Of a DNA stretch of 64,000 bases, positions 1 through 10,935 are shown one piece after another; position 1 is the stretch's first letter; each line of letters opens with the position of its first letter. This DNA comes from Meloidogyne chitwoodi (taxonomy: Eukaryota > Nematoda > Chromadorea > Rhabditida > Meloidogynidae): NCBI GenBank assembly GCA_015183035.1, contig JACZZP010000007.1:2108001-2172000 (forward strand). Reading direction: 5' to 3'. The notes below the pieces were generated by a model. That model was not told where the DNA came from. It was given only the letters and a program-made list of their open reading frames with translations, and ran no database searches. Position numbers and translations under genes: made by a program.

Positions 1-3
1 CCA

Positions 4-380
4 CCTCAAATAATCGCCGTGGCATAGTAAAAACATGTTTTTAGGGGTTTTCGAGGTCGTTGATCATGAATCTGATATCAGTTTTTTCTTATCACTAATT
101 TTTGAAATCATAGATTTTATCACGATTTTCGTCCATTTGCTGATTACATGATGGGAATAGTGGAGGTACAGACCTAAAATGTTACGTTGTTGTAAAAATT
201 GAATAGCAGATTCGTTTGTATTAATAAGTTGAGTAATTTGGAAAATATCCATGTTAAAATCTGTGATTTCTAAAATTAGTGATAAAATGATAAGGATTAG
301 TGATAAGATCAGATTCGTAATCAGCGACCTCGATAACCCCTAAAAACATGTTTTTACTATGTCACTGCGATTATTTGAGG
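4..380. mobile_element. MITE-like element with ~110-125 bp terminal inverted repeats
   Basis: The left end starts CCTCAAATAATCGC and the right end finishes with its near-complement. Both arms carry TAAAAACATGTTTTTAGGGG followed by matching GAGGTCG and TTATCACTAAT blocks, so the whole unit can fold back on itself. The interior has no convincing gene; a 62-codon minus-strand frame is probably chance. The right end abuts the first visible exon of the UPF1-like gene. Confidence 0.7.
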
Positions 381-2719
381 AGGCGCCCCCACTGTTGAAG
401 ATTGCCAATTTATGATATATAAAAAATATTTTAGACTCTTCTTTGGTGAATTGATACAAATTGAAGCAAAATATACTAAAAAAAATTTTATCATTGAATA
501 TACTTCGAAGTCTGCGTCGTTTGATAGGTTTATTATTATTTTTTAATATTTTTATGATTTTCATTTTTTAATTTAAAGAATGTTTGCTGCACTTGGACGT
601 TTGGAATCTATAGACAATTGTGTCTCCAACTACATCTATCACAAATTAATGGGACATTTTGTTTCCGATGTTTCGTTTATGGTTTTTAGTTTTTGTTTTC
701 TAATTATTTTTATTTTTAGCTTGTACTGCCAACACTGTTTTCGGCTCCAGGCTTGCCGGTATTGAACCTTGGTCAAATAGAAGCTGTTAAAGCTGCTTTG
801 CGACATCCATTATGTTTAATACAGGTTTTTAATTTAAATGTTAAAACTTTTTGGCCTTGTTATTGCGGTAATTTTCTGTTTGCAATAAATCTTTTCTCCT
901 TAACCTTAAATGGTCAATTGTACATAATGGTCAGAAATCAATTTTTACAAGTCCCTTTCGTTTTAAAATGCTTATAACTTCAATTTAATCCTTATTGATG
1001 ATAATTGTCTGCCATAATGTCTGTCGATCATTTGTAGGTGTAAGAGAAAAGTTGAAAGGATGCTTGGAGTTAACCAGAAATTACCATTATTTTTTTTAAT
1101 AATTTTTATAGGGTGCTGCAGGAACAGGCAAAACTATTACTTCTGCTACTATTGCCTATCATCTTTCACACCAAAAAACTGGCCAAATACTTGTCTGTGC
1201 ACCGTCGAATATTGCTGTAGATCAATTAGCAGACAATATACATAAAACTGGACTAAATGTTATTCGTTTTTATGCAAAAGCTCGTGAAACTATTGATAGT
1301 TCTGTTGCTTTTTTGTCTTTACATAATCAACTTAAAGCAATTCAATCCGGAAAATTATTTGAATTAATGAAATTGAAGGTTTTATTTTTAAATTTAAAAA
1401 GATTATTATTATTTTTTTAATTTAAAGGAAGAAAATGGAAAGCTATCTAAAGCAGATCAAAAGCGTTTTATGTCTCTCAAGCTTCAACAAGAACACGAAA
1501 TCTTATCGAAAGCTGATGTGATTTGTTGCACATGTATTACTGCTGGTGATGTACGCTTGGCTAAAAAGGAATTTCGGTTTACTTTTTATATTTTTTATGA
1601 GCTTTATAAAAATATATTCAGTTGTGTTCTAATCGACGACTGTACACAAGCTACCGAACCTGAAGCATTGGTTTCTGTTGTAAAAGGAGCTCAACAGCTT
1701 GTCTTGGTTGGAGACAATCGTCAACTTGGACCTGTAATTAACTGCAAAAAGGCTGAAAAATCTGGACTTGGACAATCACTTTTTGAACGTTTAGTAATTC
1801 TTGGAAATCGTCCTACATGTCTTCAATTCCAATATAGAATGCATCCTGTTTTGTCATCATTTTCCAACAATGTATTTTATGAAGGATCTTTGCAAAATGG
1901 AGTCACTGAAGGTTAAATATTTTCTTAAAAATTTACAAATTTATTTTTTAATTTAGATGAAAGAAGTCTTGATGTTACCTTTTCTTGGCAATTTCCAAAT
2001 CCTGAGAAACCAATGATCTTTTGGAATTGTAATGGACAAGAGGTATAAAATTTTAAAAATTTATTCAGCATTTAAATATTAATTTAAAGGAACTTGGCAC
2101 TTCTGGGACTTCTTATTTGAATAGATTTGAAGCTGTAAATGTTGAAAAATTTGTTACTCGATTGTTACAAGCTGGATTTTCTCCTGATCAACTTGGCATT
2201 ATTACACCTTATGAAGGTTTTGTTTTTGAGATTATTTTTTATATTTTAAAAATAGATCAACGAGCTTATGTTGTTCAATTTATGCAATGTGTTGGTTCAT
2301 TAAACAAAAAATTGTATTTGGATATTAAAGTTGGAATCGTTGATGCTTTTCAGGTTTATTTTTTAATTTTTTCTACTTTTTTTTTTTAAATTCTTTTTTA
2401 GGGATGTGAAAAAGACATTATAATTCTCACTTGTGTGAACTCAAACGAGGCAGGTGGTACTGGCTTTCTTAATGATCCACGTCGTTTAAACGTTGCCTTA
2501 ACGCGTGCTAAATATGGATTAATTATAATTGGAAACGCAAAGGTTTTAAGCCGACAATATTTATGGCATCATTTATTGGTCACCTTTAAAGAAAATGAAT
2601 GCCTTTTTGAAGGAACTTTAAACAATCTGAAGCATTTTACAATTAATTTTACCGATCAACAACAAAATATGATTAATCAAAACCTTCTTACCGGAACAGG
2701 AACGTTAGTTTATATTTAA
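380..2719 (+). CDS. UPF1/SMG-2-like RNA helicase, degenerate and 5'-incomplete
   Basis: UPF1 is the superfamily 1 helicase of nonsense-mediated decay. Exons read by eye: 380-527, 579-681, 720-824, 1112-1378, 1428-1576, 1622-1911, 1957-2042, 2090-2216, 2256-2353 and 2402 onward. Visible UPF1 signatures in order are [33 protein letters not shown] (Walker A, normally GPPGTGKT), [29 protein letters not shown] (Walker B, normally DE), [39 protein letters not shown] (normally QGREKD) and [10 protein letters not shown]. The cysteine-histidine domain is not visible. About 100 residues of domain 1B are missing between KYTKK and the SFDR block. An in-frame stop at 376 lies inside the flanking MITE, so upstream exons are cut off or outside the window. 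Translation can stop at 2719, or splice at 2703 to 2748 into the peptidase module. It may be a divergent paralogue or a decaying copy; a full smg-2 is expected elsewhere. Confidence 0.8.
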
Positions 2720-2747
2720 AAAATTAAAATTCAAAAAAATTTTTTAG

Positions 2748-3797
2748 TTCTTCTATGTTTTCTTCACTTGAACAAATTAATTTGCAAAATCCTGAACAAA
2801 TTAAAACATCGAACTACAAAAATATGGATGACATTCCTTTGTGTTGTCATTTAAAGGCCTATTCAAAAAAATATTATATTGCAGTTCATGAAAGCGGACA
2901 CGCAGTTTTTGCTTGGAAGCACGGGTTTAGGCTCGGAGAGGTTTTTAATACGATTTTTAATTAATTTTTGATTAAATTTGATAGATTACAATCATTCCGG
3001 ATGAAAAGAGAAAATTTGGTGGTAGAACCGATTGGTTCAAAAAAGAAGAAGATACGGAAGAAAAGGAAATGCGAGAACGGTTGGGACTTTTCCTAGCAGG
3101 TCCAATAAGTGAGGAAATCATCTGCAAACGAAGATCAGCGGGTGCCGGTTCTGATTTCGAAAATGTTCGAGACACTGGAAATTCTATGGTATAATTTGTC
3201 TTATTTGAATAGTTTTTATTTACATTTTGTAGGTCTACGTAAGCGGTGTGACGGATAAACGTGTACTCACTGTTCACCCTGGGGCTTCTCAAGAAACAAT
3301 GACAGAGATGGATAGAGAAGTCACCAAAATTTTGAAAAAGGCATGGGATGATACGGAAAAATTCGTAAACGACGAAATAAAATTAATCCTTAAAGTTAGT
3401 TTTAAATTTAAAAATAAATTTTTAAAATTTATTTTTTAGTTTGCAGATGAACTTTTCAATAGAGATAAAATTAATGGAGACGATGCTAATGCGTAAGTTT
3501 CATTATTTTTCTTAGGGTATTTTTAATTCCATGGAAACACTCTTGTTTTTTAGATGTTGTTTTGTGGGTTTTGGAGAAATTGTAAAAGATTTTTTGGGAA
3601 ATTTTATTTATTTTTTATTCTTAATTTTTTTAAGTATACTTACACGACTACAAAATGAATTGGAACTTGAGAAAGTTCGCCTGGACGAAGAAGAAAAAAA
3701 TAAAATGGATGTGAACGAACAACAACAACGAGATGAGGACTCAGAAAAAAGGAAAAATGAAAAGGAAGAAAAATTTCGAAGGGAAGAGCAAGTTTAA
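2748..3797 (+). CDS. M41 (FtsH)-type zinc metallopeptidase domain without AAA module, membrane-anchored
   Basis: Exons: 2748-2940, 2985-3188, 3233-3394, 3440-3492 and 3554-3797. The product carries VHESGHAVF (HExxH zinc motif), then ITIIPDEKRKFGG. A helical block LGLFLAGPISEEII follows, then AGAGSDFENV, where the Asp matches the third zinc ligand of the M41 family. Next comes an ADELFNRDKINGDD block typical of the M41 C-terminus. After that sits a hydrophobic stretch of about 17 residues (FLGNFIYFLFLIFLSIL) and a charged Glu/Lys/Gln coiled-coil tail. There is no AAA ATPase domain, and the membrane segment is C-terminal rather than N-terminal. The first possible ATG is at 2755. However, exon 2748 is in phase with the upstream helicase exon through a 44 bp intron, so this may be the C-terminal half of a fusion. 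A separate trans-spliced gene remains possible. Confidence 0.65.
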
Positions 3798-5040
3798 GAT
3801 ATGTATAATTATTATCAAAAAATATTAAAGAAATGTTTATTATTCGTTATTGTTGGAAAATAATTTTAATTGTGCATTTAGACACGCTGTTTTATAATTT
3901 TTAATCCAGGTAAAATATTTTTTGTTTTGTTTAAACATACATAACAGGAACAAAACCAAAAGTAAATTTCGGAGCGCATAGACTACATATTTTGATAAAA
4001 ACATTTTTAACGCTAATAATATAATAAAATGAAAATAAGGTAAAATTAGTAGTAATCAGAATTTATAAAATCAGAATATGTAATTAAAAAGTGTATTTAA
4101 AACAATCAGAATTTGTTAAAATTATTAAATCAGAATTTGAAAAATTAAAGTTTGTAAAAAATCAGAATTTGTAAAATTAAATTTTGTAAACAAGTTATTA
4201 CAATTCATATATTAAATTAGTAAAAACAGAATTGTAAAAATTAGAATTATTACTGTATAAACATAAAACGCAAATAACCCACATTTGTAATATCAGATTT
4301 TTTTATTAAATTACAATTTTGATTAATACAATATATTCTGAATTATTTATTAATAAACACCTGATCGGCCGCCACGGGAGAGTGAGTTCCTTCTAGATAA
4401 CGTCTGTTTATCTCTCTTTGATCTCTAGCTGACATCACTCGTCCTGTTTTTAATAAATTTTGAGTTTTTACAATATAAATATAAGAGAAGATTACAATCT
4501 TAAATTTTTAACTTTTTTTATTAAAAAAATATTGTATAATAGAAACTAAATCTAAAAAGAGGTTCAAAATATTTATTTTAGGATTATCTAGGTGATTCTT
4601 AGGTAACTTTATTTCTTTATAAATCTTTTTTTATTAAAAAAATATTGTATAATAGAAACTAAATCTAAAAAGATCTAATGTAAGTGTAAAAATGAGAAAT
4701 TTAGCCCTTATATCAACTGTTTCTTCTTAAATCTTATTTTATTAATATAAGTTTTTATAATAAAAATAAGTTGAATAAAAACTCATGTTTCTTTCCATAA
4801 AATCTTATATTTAGCTAGCTCTTATATCAATTCTGTTTCTTTCTAATTATATTAGGTGATTCTTAGGTAACTTTATTTATTTAAAATCTTTTCTTATTAA
4901 AAAAATTTTGTATAATAAAATATAAGTTCAAAAATATTTTCAAAATTCTTTTTTAGCTATTTCTTATTTATATTAATGTATCTGAATAATGCTTTCAACT
5001 AGAAAATAATCTCAAAAAGAGCTCCATTTTATTTTAATGG
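3798..5040. other. Intergenic region with simple and dispersed repeats
   Basis: No gene is seen. About 4050-4260 holds tandem variants of ATCAGAATTTGTAAAATTA. A block reading TTATTAAAAAAATATTGTAT and the 25 bases after it occurs near 4515 and again near 4628. A block containing GGTGATTCTTAGGTAACTTT occurs near 4590 and 4855. A short GC-richer patch at 4363-4445 contains a small hairpin (AGATAA...TTATCT); no RNA family is recognised. Confidence 0.5.
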
Positions 5041-5570
5041 GCCCTATTACACAATATACGTCCAATCGACTTTTATACGTCCAATCGACTTTTATACGTC
5101 CAATCAAAGTTTATACGTCCAATCAACAAATTCGAAAATATAAAAATAGTCTTATTTATTATAAAGCCTTGCTCAAGGACTAATAGAGCTTTATTAAAAA
5201 ATATTAATAGTTTAAAAGAGCACACAGGGAATTTAGGCTACCTGGGGAGCCCTTAAGACTAGCATCAGCCACCTTCATGGCACTAATAAAGATATTTTAC
5301 CTTCATATCTCTTTCAATATATGTTTTGGCGTTTCCACAATAACAAAAAAATCTTTCAACATATATTGGAAGAGATGCGAATCCAATTCCCTGTTTAATT
5401 TGTTAAAACATTTAAAATTAATTTTAATTAAATTATATAAAAATTTGATTGGACGCATAGAAATTCGTTTGGACGTATAATCTTTTATTGGACGTATAAA
5501 CTTTGATTGGACGTATAAAAGTCGATTGGACGCATAAAAGTCGATTGGACGTATATTGTGTAATAGAGCC
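5041..5570. mobile_element. Foldback element whose inverted ends are tandem ~20 bp repeats
   Basis: The left arm (5041-5130) has four direct copies of TATACGTCCAATCGACTTTT-like units. The right arm (5448-5570) has about five copies of the complement. The outermost bases match as ATTACACAATATACGTCC and its complement. A second hairpin lies inside at about 5306-5378: TCTCTTTCAATATATGTT faces AACATATATTGGAAGAGA. No transposase frame is visible. Confidence 0.65.
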
Positions 5571-5584
5571 TTTTAATGTCCAAC

Positions 5585-6030
5585 TATCTTTTTTCTTATT
5601 TATATTTGCAACTTGGCCTTTTATTATTATTAATTTTAGAATTATTTTCTCCTCCCGTTGTTCCATAAAAATGTTTAGGTTGTGTTTTACTAAAATAAAG
5701 AGAAGCTGGGACTGTTGCTAAGCTACTGCTACGCCTCCAATTGGCACTTTTTGCACTACCTTTATTTAAATTTAAAAAATGTTTTTCTAATTTATTTTTG
5801 GTATAATAAAATTTTATTAAAATAATTAATAGAATAAAATTAAATTTTATATTTCTTATATATGTATAATATTATAAATATTTTGTTATTTCTGTATTAT
5901 TTTTGACTTTACTGAAATTCATTAATATTCTATGGAATTATTTTAATAATAATTCCGGAACAGAATTTTGTTTTCTGAAATAAATTAAAAAATTTTGGTT
6001 TTCCGGAAAATCAGAATTCTGTTTTCTTGA
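5585..6030 (-). pseudogene. Duplicated GPCR exon fragment with flanking intron
   Basis: This segment closely matches 7740-8145 in the same orientation. It includes the exon for the third intracellular loop of the GPCR (residues such as ANWRRSSSLATVPAS on the minus strand) and the neighbouring intron block ATTCTATGGAATTATTTTAA. It lies beyond the 3' end of the intact gene and has no adjoining exons, so it is most likely a non-functional segmental duplicate. Confidence 0.7.
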
Positions 6031-6403
6031 ATAAATTAAATCAGAATTTTGTGTTTTCCGTAAAATCAGAATTTTGTTTTTATCAAAAAAATTTTCATTC
6101 AGGTTAAATAACAATGAAGAAGTACTATGTCATAAGAGTTTGAAAATAAAATAAAAATGTACATAAAAATTTGTGATATTTATTTTATTATTTAAATTCG
6201 AACTTGTGCAATTTTTAAACAAAAAACCCAAAATTAAGTTTTTTTTATAATTTTCTGATTTTTTTAAAAATTATTTATACTATTTTTCACATTTTTGTAC
6301 ATAATTTTTATTAAAAATTAAATTTAATAAAAATTAATTTAGAAAAATAAAATTTGATAATTTATTAAATAATAATTTTTAAATGAAGTAAAATTAGTAA
6401 TTT

Positions 6404-9400
6404 TTATTTATTATCACAAAAAATAGAAGACTTTTTTCTCTCATTTTCCTCCTCTTCCTCTTCTTCTTTAGAATCAACTTCCATTAAATCAAAATCTTCA
6501 TTATTTATATGTGGACGTCGTCTAGTAATAGATGTACATCGACCATTAGAAAATGAAGAAGTTGAAGTTATTGTTGTAGCAGTAGTATTAAGTGAGAAAG
6601 TACGGGATGTATCACTTTAATTTATTTTTTTTTTTGGAATTTTTAAATTTTTTACCAAAGTTTTGGTGCCTTTTGTTGTCCAGTTACTACTACACGGGTG
6701 GAACCCTTAGCCCCACTTATTGACTGTCTTTTTTGTCCATCTTCACACATCATTAAACCTTCTTTAACTCGAGATTCGCGTCTTATCATTGCTCTCCGTC
6801 TACTACTAAAAATATTTTTTTTTAATATTTAATTCACTGTCTGTATTTTATTAAATTCTGATTTTTGTATTTCTTTTTTTTTTGTATTTTTTCTGATTTT
6901 TTACCTTTCTGGTTTTTGTAATTTTCTGATATTTCTGTATTTTGCCTTATTATATAATAAGTTTATTATTTTAATGTATTTTTGATTTCTGATTTTTCAA
7001 GTTTTTAATTTTAATAATTTTATTACTCTCGTTGCCCAGGAGTAGTACCAAAAGGACTTCTTGAATGAGACACAGAGTCTTCCGTTGAATCTCCATGCCT
7101 AAGTAAACATCTTGCAGGGGCTGAACGAAATACTAAATATCTGAGTTGTTTACATTCATCTCGAATATTAAAAGAAAAATAGCCATACTATAAATTGATT
7201 TTTTTAATTAATAAAAAATTATACCAACCAAATAAGGTGAAATGGCAGAATTAAAACTTTAAAAAATAATATTTAAAAAAATTAATTAAAAAACTAACAC
7301 AGCAAAGGCATATAAAAATTTGCTGAGCAATGGAGAAATTGGTCGAGCCTCTGTTTGAACTCTAAGAAAGTGAATAAACATAGCAACAGTGTAAGGAGTC
7401 CAACAAAGCAAAAATGCTAATACCAAAACTAGAGTCATTTTAAGCTGAAAAAAGGAAATAAAAAAGAAATTATTTCTTTAATTTTTTTATTTTTTCTGAT
7501 TTCTGTATTTTTTCTGATTTCTGTATTTTTGTATTTCTTCTGAATTCATTAATTTTTTATTTTTTCTGATTCTTTAATTTTTGTATTTCTTCTGATTTTT
7601 TCAGTTTAATTTCCGTATTTTTATTTTTGTTTTTCATAATAAAAATAAAATTTAATTTTTAAAATATTCTAACAGTTTTGCTTTTTGCCCTTTCATAAGA
7701 ATCACCACCACCCGTGCGACGAAGACCATTATTATTAATATTAGCTGCAACACTTGGCCTTTTATTATTATTATTATTAATTTTAGAATTATTTTCTCCT
7801 CCCGTTGTTCCATAATAAAAATGTTTAGGTTGTGTTTTACTAAAATAAAGAGAAGCTGGGACTGTTGCTAAACTACTGCTACGCCTCCAATTGGCACTTT
7901 TTGCACTACCTTTATTTAAAAAATGTTTTCTTTTAATTAATTTTTAATATTTTGAAAAAAAATAAAATTTCATTTATTAAAATAATTAATAGAATTTTTT
8001 TTTGACATTATAATTATTTAAAATTCTTTCTTTATTATTATTTATTAATATTCTATGGAATTATTTTAATAATAATTCCGGAACAGGATTCTGTTTTCTG
8101 AAATAAATTAAATAAGAATTTTGTGTTTTCCGGAAAATCAGAAGAAAAAAAGTTTTATTGCAGCTTATAAAAATAAGCGTTTACAAACTAAGCGTTTAAA
8201 AAGCTCCTAGTTGGATTCTATTATTTTTAATTATTTTTTAAATTTTATAATATTCAACCAGCTGCTAGTTGTTGATGTATTTCATGTCCTCTTAATAATG
8301 CCAATTTTGTAATATTTTTTTGCTCTTTGGGAGGTTGTTCTGGTTCATTGGCTATTTTATTATCTTTACTTTTTAGTGAAATTGAAACAAGAATTGAACC
8401 ATAACAAAATAAAATAACAAATAAAGGGATAAAATAAACCTTAAAATTAATTTTTGAAATTAAATTAAAAAATTTACTTGAACAATATTTAAAATAGAAA
8501 ACCAATAAATAACATTAGGGGACAATAATCCAATAATATCAGCAGATACACATTGCTTAGGAAAATAAAATAATTTTTAAAAATTAGAAAAATTATTTTA
8601 TTTTAATTTGGTAGTAAAAAAAATAATTTTTATTTTCTAAAAAATTATTTTAATTTAATTTAAATAATTTAAATTACTGTAAATTCAGTAAAACATGGAT
8701 GCCTTGCTGTTCTAAATATATAAACTTGTGGAAGGCTGGAAAGAGCAGCTACTAACCTAAATAATTAAATTTTTTTATTTCTTTATAATTATTAATTAAA
8801 AAAAATTTTTAAATTAAATAAATTTGTTGGGACAGTTAAGCGCGACACAACCATGTGTGCTGAACTGTCCTTAAAATTTATTTAAAATTAAAAAATACCA
8901 AGCAACGGTGACCATTCTTTGTACACTTCTTTTTGCATTAATAACATAAAGTGGAAATAATATAGAATAAAATCTGTCAAGACTTAAACACACTAAAATA
9001 CCAGCAGACAAAGCAACTCCAAAAACATCTGAAAATAAGAATAAATTTGGGGTAAGTAACATTGCGCCAAAAATCATAACTCGATGAAAAATAAATGGAT
9101 TGAAAATTTTTTGATATCATTCGATAGAGTACAAAATAAGCTACAAAATAGATAAAAATAAAAAATTTTTGTTGATTAATTAAATAAGTTGTGATCAAAA
9201 AACTGACAAAAACTTTTTTTCTATACAATTATCAATTTTTTGACTAAACTTTTTTTATAAATTTTTTTAAAATTTTAATTTAAATTTTATTTTGTAGCTG
9301 AATGTTTTCTCTATCAAAAATATTAAGAAAAAAATAAATAATTTAATTTTATTATGAGTTATAGTCGTTGGCGTAAAGTTAGTTTAGTCTACTAATTAAT

Positions 9401-10935
9401 TGGTTATTTTTAATATAATATAAGTAGTATTTTGCTTTAAATAAATAAAACTTGACTTTTTTCAAGTTTGTATATTTTCAAGTTTTATATATTCAAGTTT
9501 TATATTTTCAAATTTGAATAATATATACTTATTCTTACAATTTTAAAATTAATTTTTTACCAAAAAATTTGCAAAGTCTGCAAAGTAAATCACCACCTAG
9601 CCATGCAATAGTTAAATTATGTACAATCTCTTTTGGTATATAAACCTATTTTATTTAAGTTTATTTAAATTTATTTTAATTAAAATACCAAAGTAACAAG
9701 CAATTGTGCAACTGTCATATGTAAAAGAAGTGAATGTACTCTCCTTCTTTTAACACATTGATTTCTTTTTTAAAAATTAATTAATTAAATAATTAATTAA
9801 AATTTATTTTTTTTATATTTAAATAAATTAAATATTTATTTATTTTTTAATTAAAAAAATTGATTAAATTAATTAATTTAAAAAATACCTGAATAAAATT
9901 AAAAACATACACCCATTTCCTATTAGAGACAGAACAAAAACAGCACTTAAAAAATAAAATTTTAAATTATTATAATAAAAAATATTTTTTAAAAATTCAA
10001 AATAATTTAAAAATTGATTAAAAAAAATAAAATTTTTTTTAATTTTTTTCTTCTTTTTTATTTCTCCACACAAAACACAAAAAATTATTTTTTTTTTAAT
10101 TTTTGCAAAAATGCCAGGAAGCTCTATTATTTTATTATAATATTTATTTGCAAAACAATGTAAAATGCAATTATTTAAATAATAAATATTTTAAAAATAA
10201 ATTTTAAAAAAATTATAAAAAAAAAAGTTTTTAACATGTGAAATAAAATGACGTAAAATATAAATATTTTATTAATTCTAAAAAATTAAAATAAATTATT
10301 TCTAAATTAAATTTAAAAAAAATAATTAAAAAATTAATTTTAAATTAAATTTTATACATTTTTAATTTAATAAAAAATTAAAAAAAATTAATTTGTCAGA
10401 AAGAACTCATTGGACGCAATGACCAACATTGCGCCAACTTTTATAATTCAACAAAAAATTAAAATAATTTTCATATTTTTTTATCAATCGATAGAGAATA
10501 AAATTAGCTACAAAAAACTTAAAATTAAAAATTTTTTAAAGTCGAGAAAAAAAGTTGTAGTAAAAAAAGTAAGAAAAGACAGCTATTTTAGTGAAAAACT
10601 TTAGTTTTTTGAACATAACTTTTTTTTCTGATAATCTAAAATTCTGATTTAACTTTTATTTTATAGAAAATTTTATTCTCTATCGAATGATACTAAAAAG
10701 GTAAAAATATGTTTATTTATTCTTAAGTTATAGAATTTAGAATGAACCTAACTATGTCGCTAATTTTAATTAAAAATATAAAAAAAATATAAAAAAAAAT
10801 AAAAAAAATTAAAAATACAAAAGAAAACACAAAAAACACTTACGAATAACAAATAGCAACAGAACCATTATGACTCCAACGGAAAAGCATATCAGGGGGA
10901 AGTTGTTGCTGCAAAAAACGAGTTGAACAATTCAT
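6404..10935 (-). CDS. GnRH-receptor-like seven-transmembrane GPCR
   Basis: About 14 small exons assemble into a rhodopsin-class receptor of roughly 560 residues. It starts at 10935 (MNCSTRFLQQQ). Features in order: TM1 with SLIGNGC; a TM2 loop with RRRVHSLLLHMT; the conserved TM3 cysteine in DLLCRLC; LSLDRFYSILFPLYVINAK at the end of TM3 (DRF in place of DRY); an extracellular cysteine in HPCFTEFTQC; TM5; a long Ser/Asn-rich third intracellular loop; CWTPY in TM6; and FNSAISPYLYGYFSF in TM7. The ILFPLxxINAKR and YGYFSF patterns resemble the GnRH/AKH receptor family (nematode gnrr group). Such receptors bind peptide hormones and signal through G proteins at the plasma membrane. The C-tail is long and acidic, ending in SSIFCDNK. 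The ligand and exact orthologue are not assignable. Its introns carry foldback elements at about 9048-9385 and 10409-10765. Confidence 0.8.
9048..9385. mobile_element. Foldback element, TATCGAATG family (family C), in a GPCR intron
   Basis: The left half contains TGATATCATTCGATAGAGTA and GCGCCAAAAATCATAACTC. The right half contains GTAGCTGAATGTTTTCTCTA and TGAGTTATAGTCGTTGGCG in inverted order, with its centre near 9210. Related copies lie at about 10409, 41488 and 45825. Confidence 0.45.
10409..10765. mobile_element. Foldback element, TATCGAATG family (family C), in a GPCR intron
   Basis: ATTGCGCCAACTTTTATAAT and ATCGATAGAGAATAAAATTA in the left half are mirrored by TTTTATTCTCTATCGAATGA and AAGTTATAG...GTCGCTAAT in the right half. 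It has the same design as the copy at about 9048. Confidence 0.45.

Noticed and set aside
64..252. 62-codon minus-strand frame inside the MITE
   Set aside because: Lies within the inverted-repeat element, has no recognisable domain and no splice context.
340..564. 74-codon minus-strand frame
   Set aside because: Opposite the UPF1-like exon at 380-527, whose plus-strand translation matches UPF1; a shadow frame.
4363..4445. Possible self-cleaving ribozyme or small RNA (CTGATCGG start)
   Set aside because: The hammerhead core (CTGATGA...GAAA) is not present and only a 6 bp hairpin is visible.
5585..5760. Second complete GPCR gene
   Set aside because: Only one exon plus intron sequence is duplicated; no transmembrane exons flank it.
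8830..8870. GGACAGTT...AACTGTCC hairpin as a family A element
   Set aside because: The ends differ from the GACGTTTCGG family and there is only one copy here; too little to assign.
10410..10604. 64-codon plus-strand frame in a GPCR intron
   Set aside because: It is a translation of a foldback element, with Lys/Ile-rich composition from AT-rich DNA.
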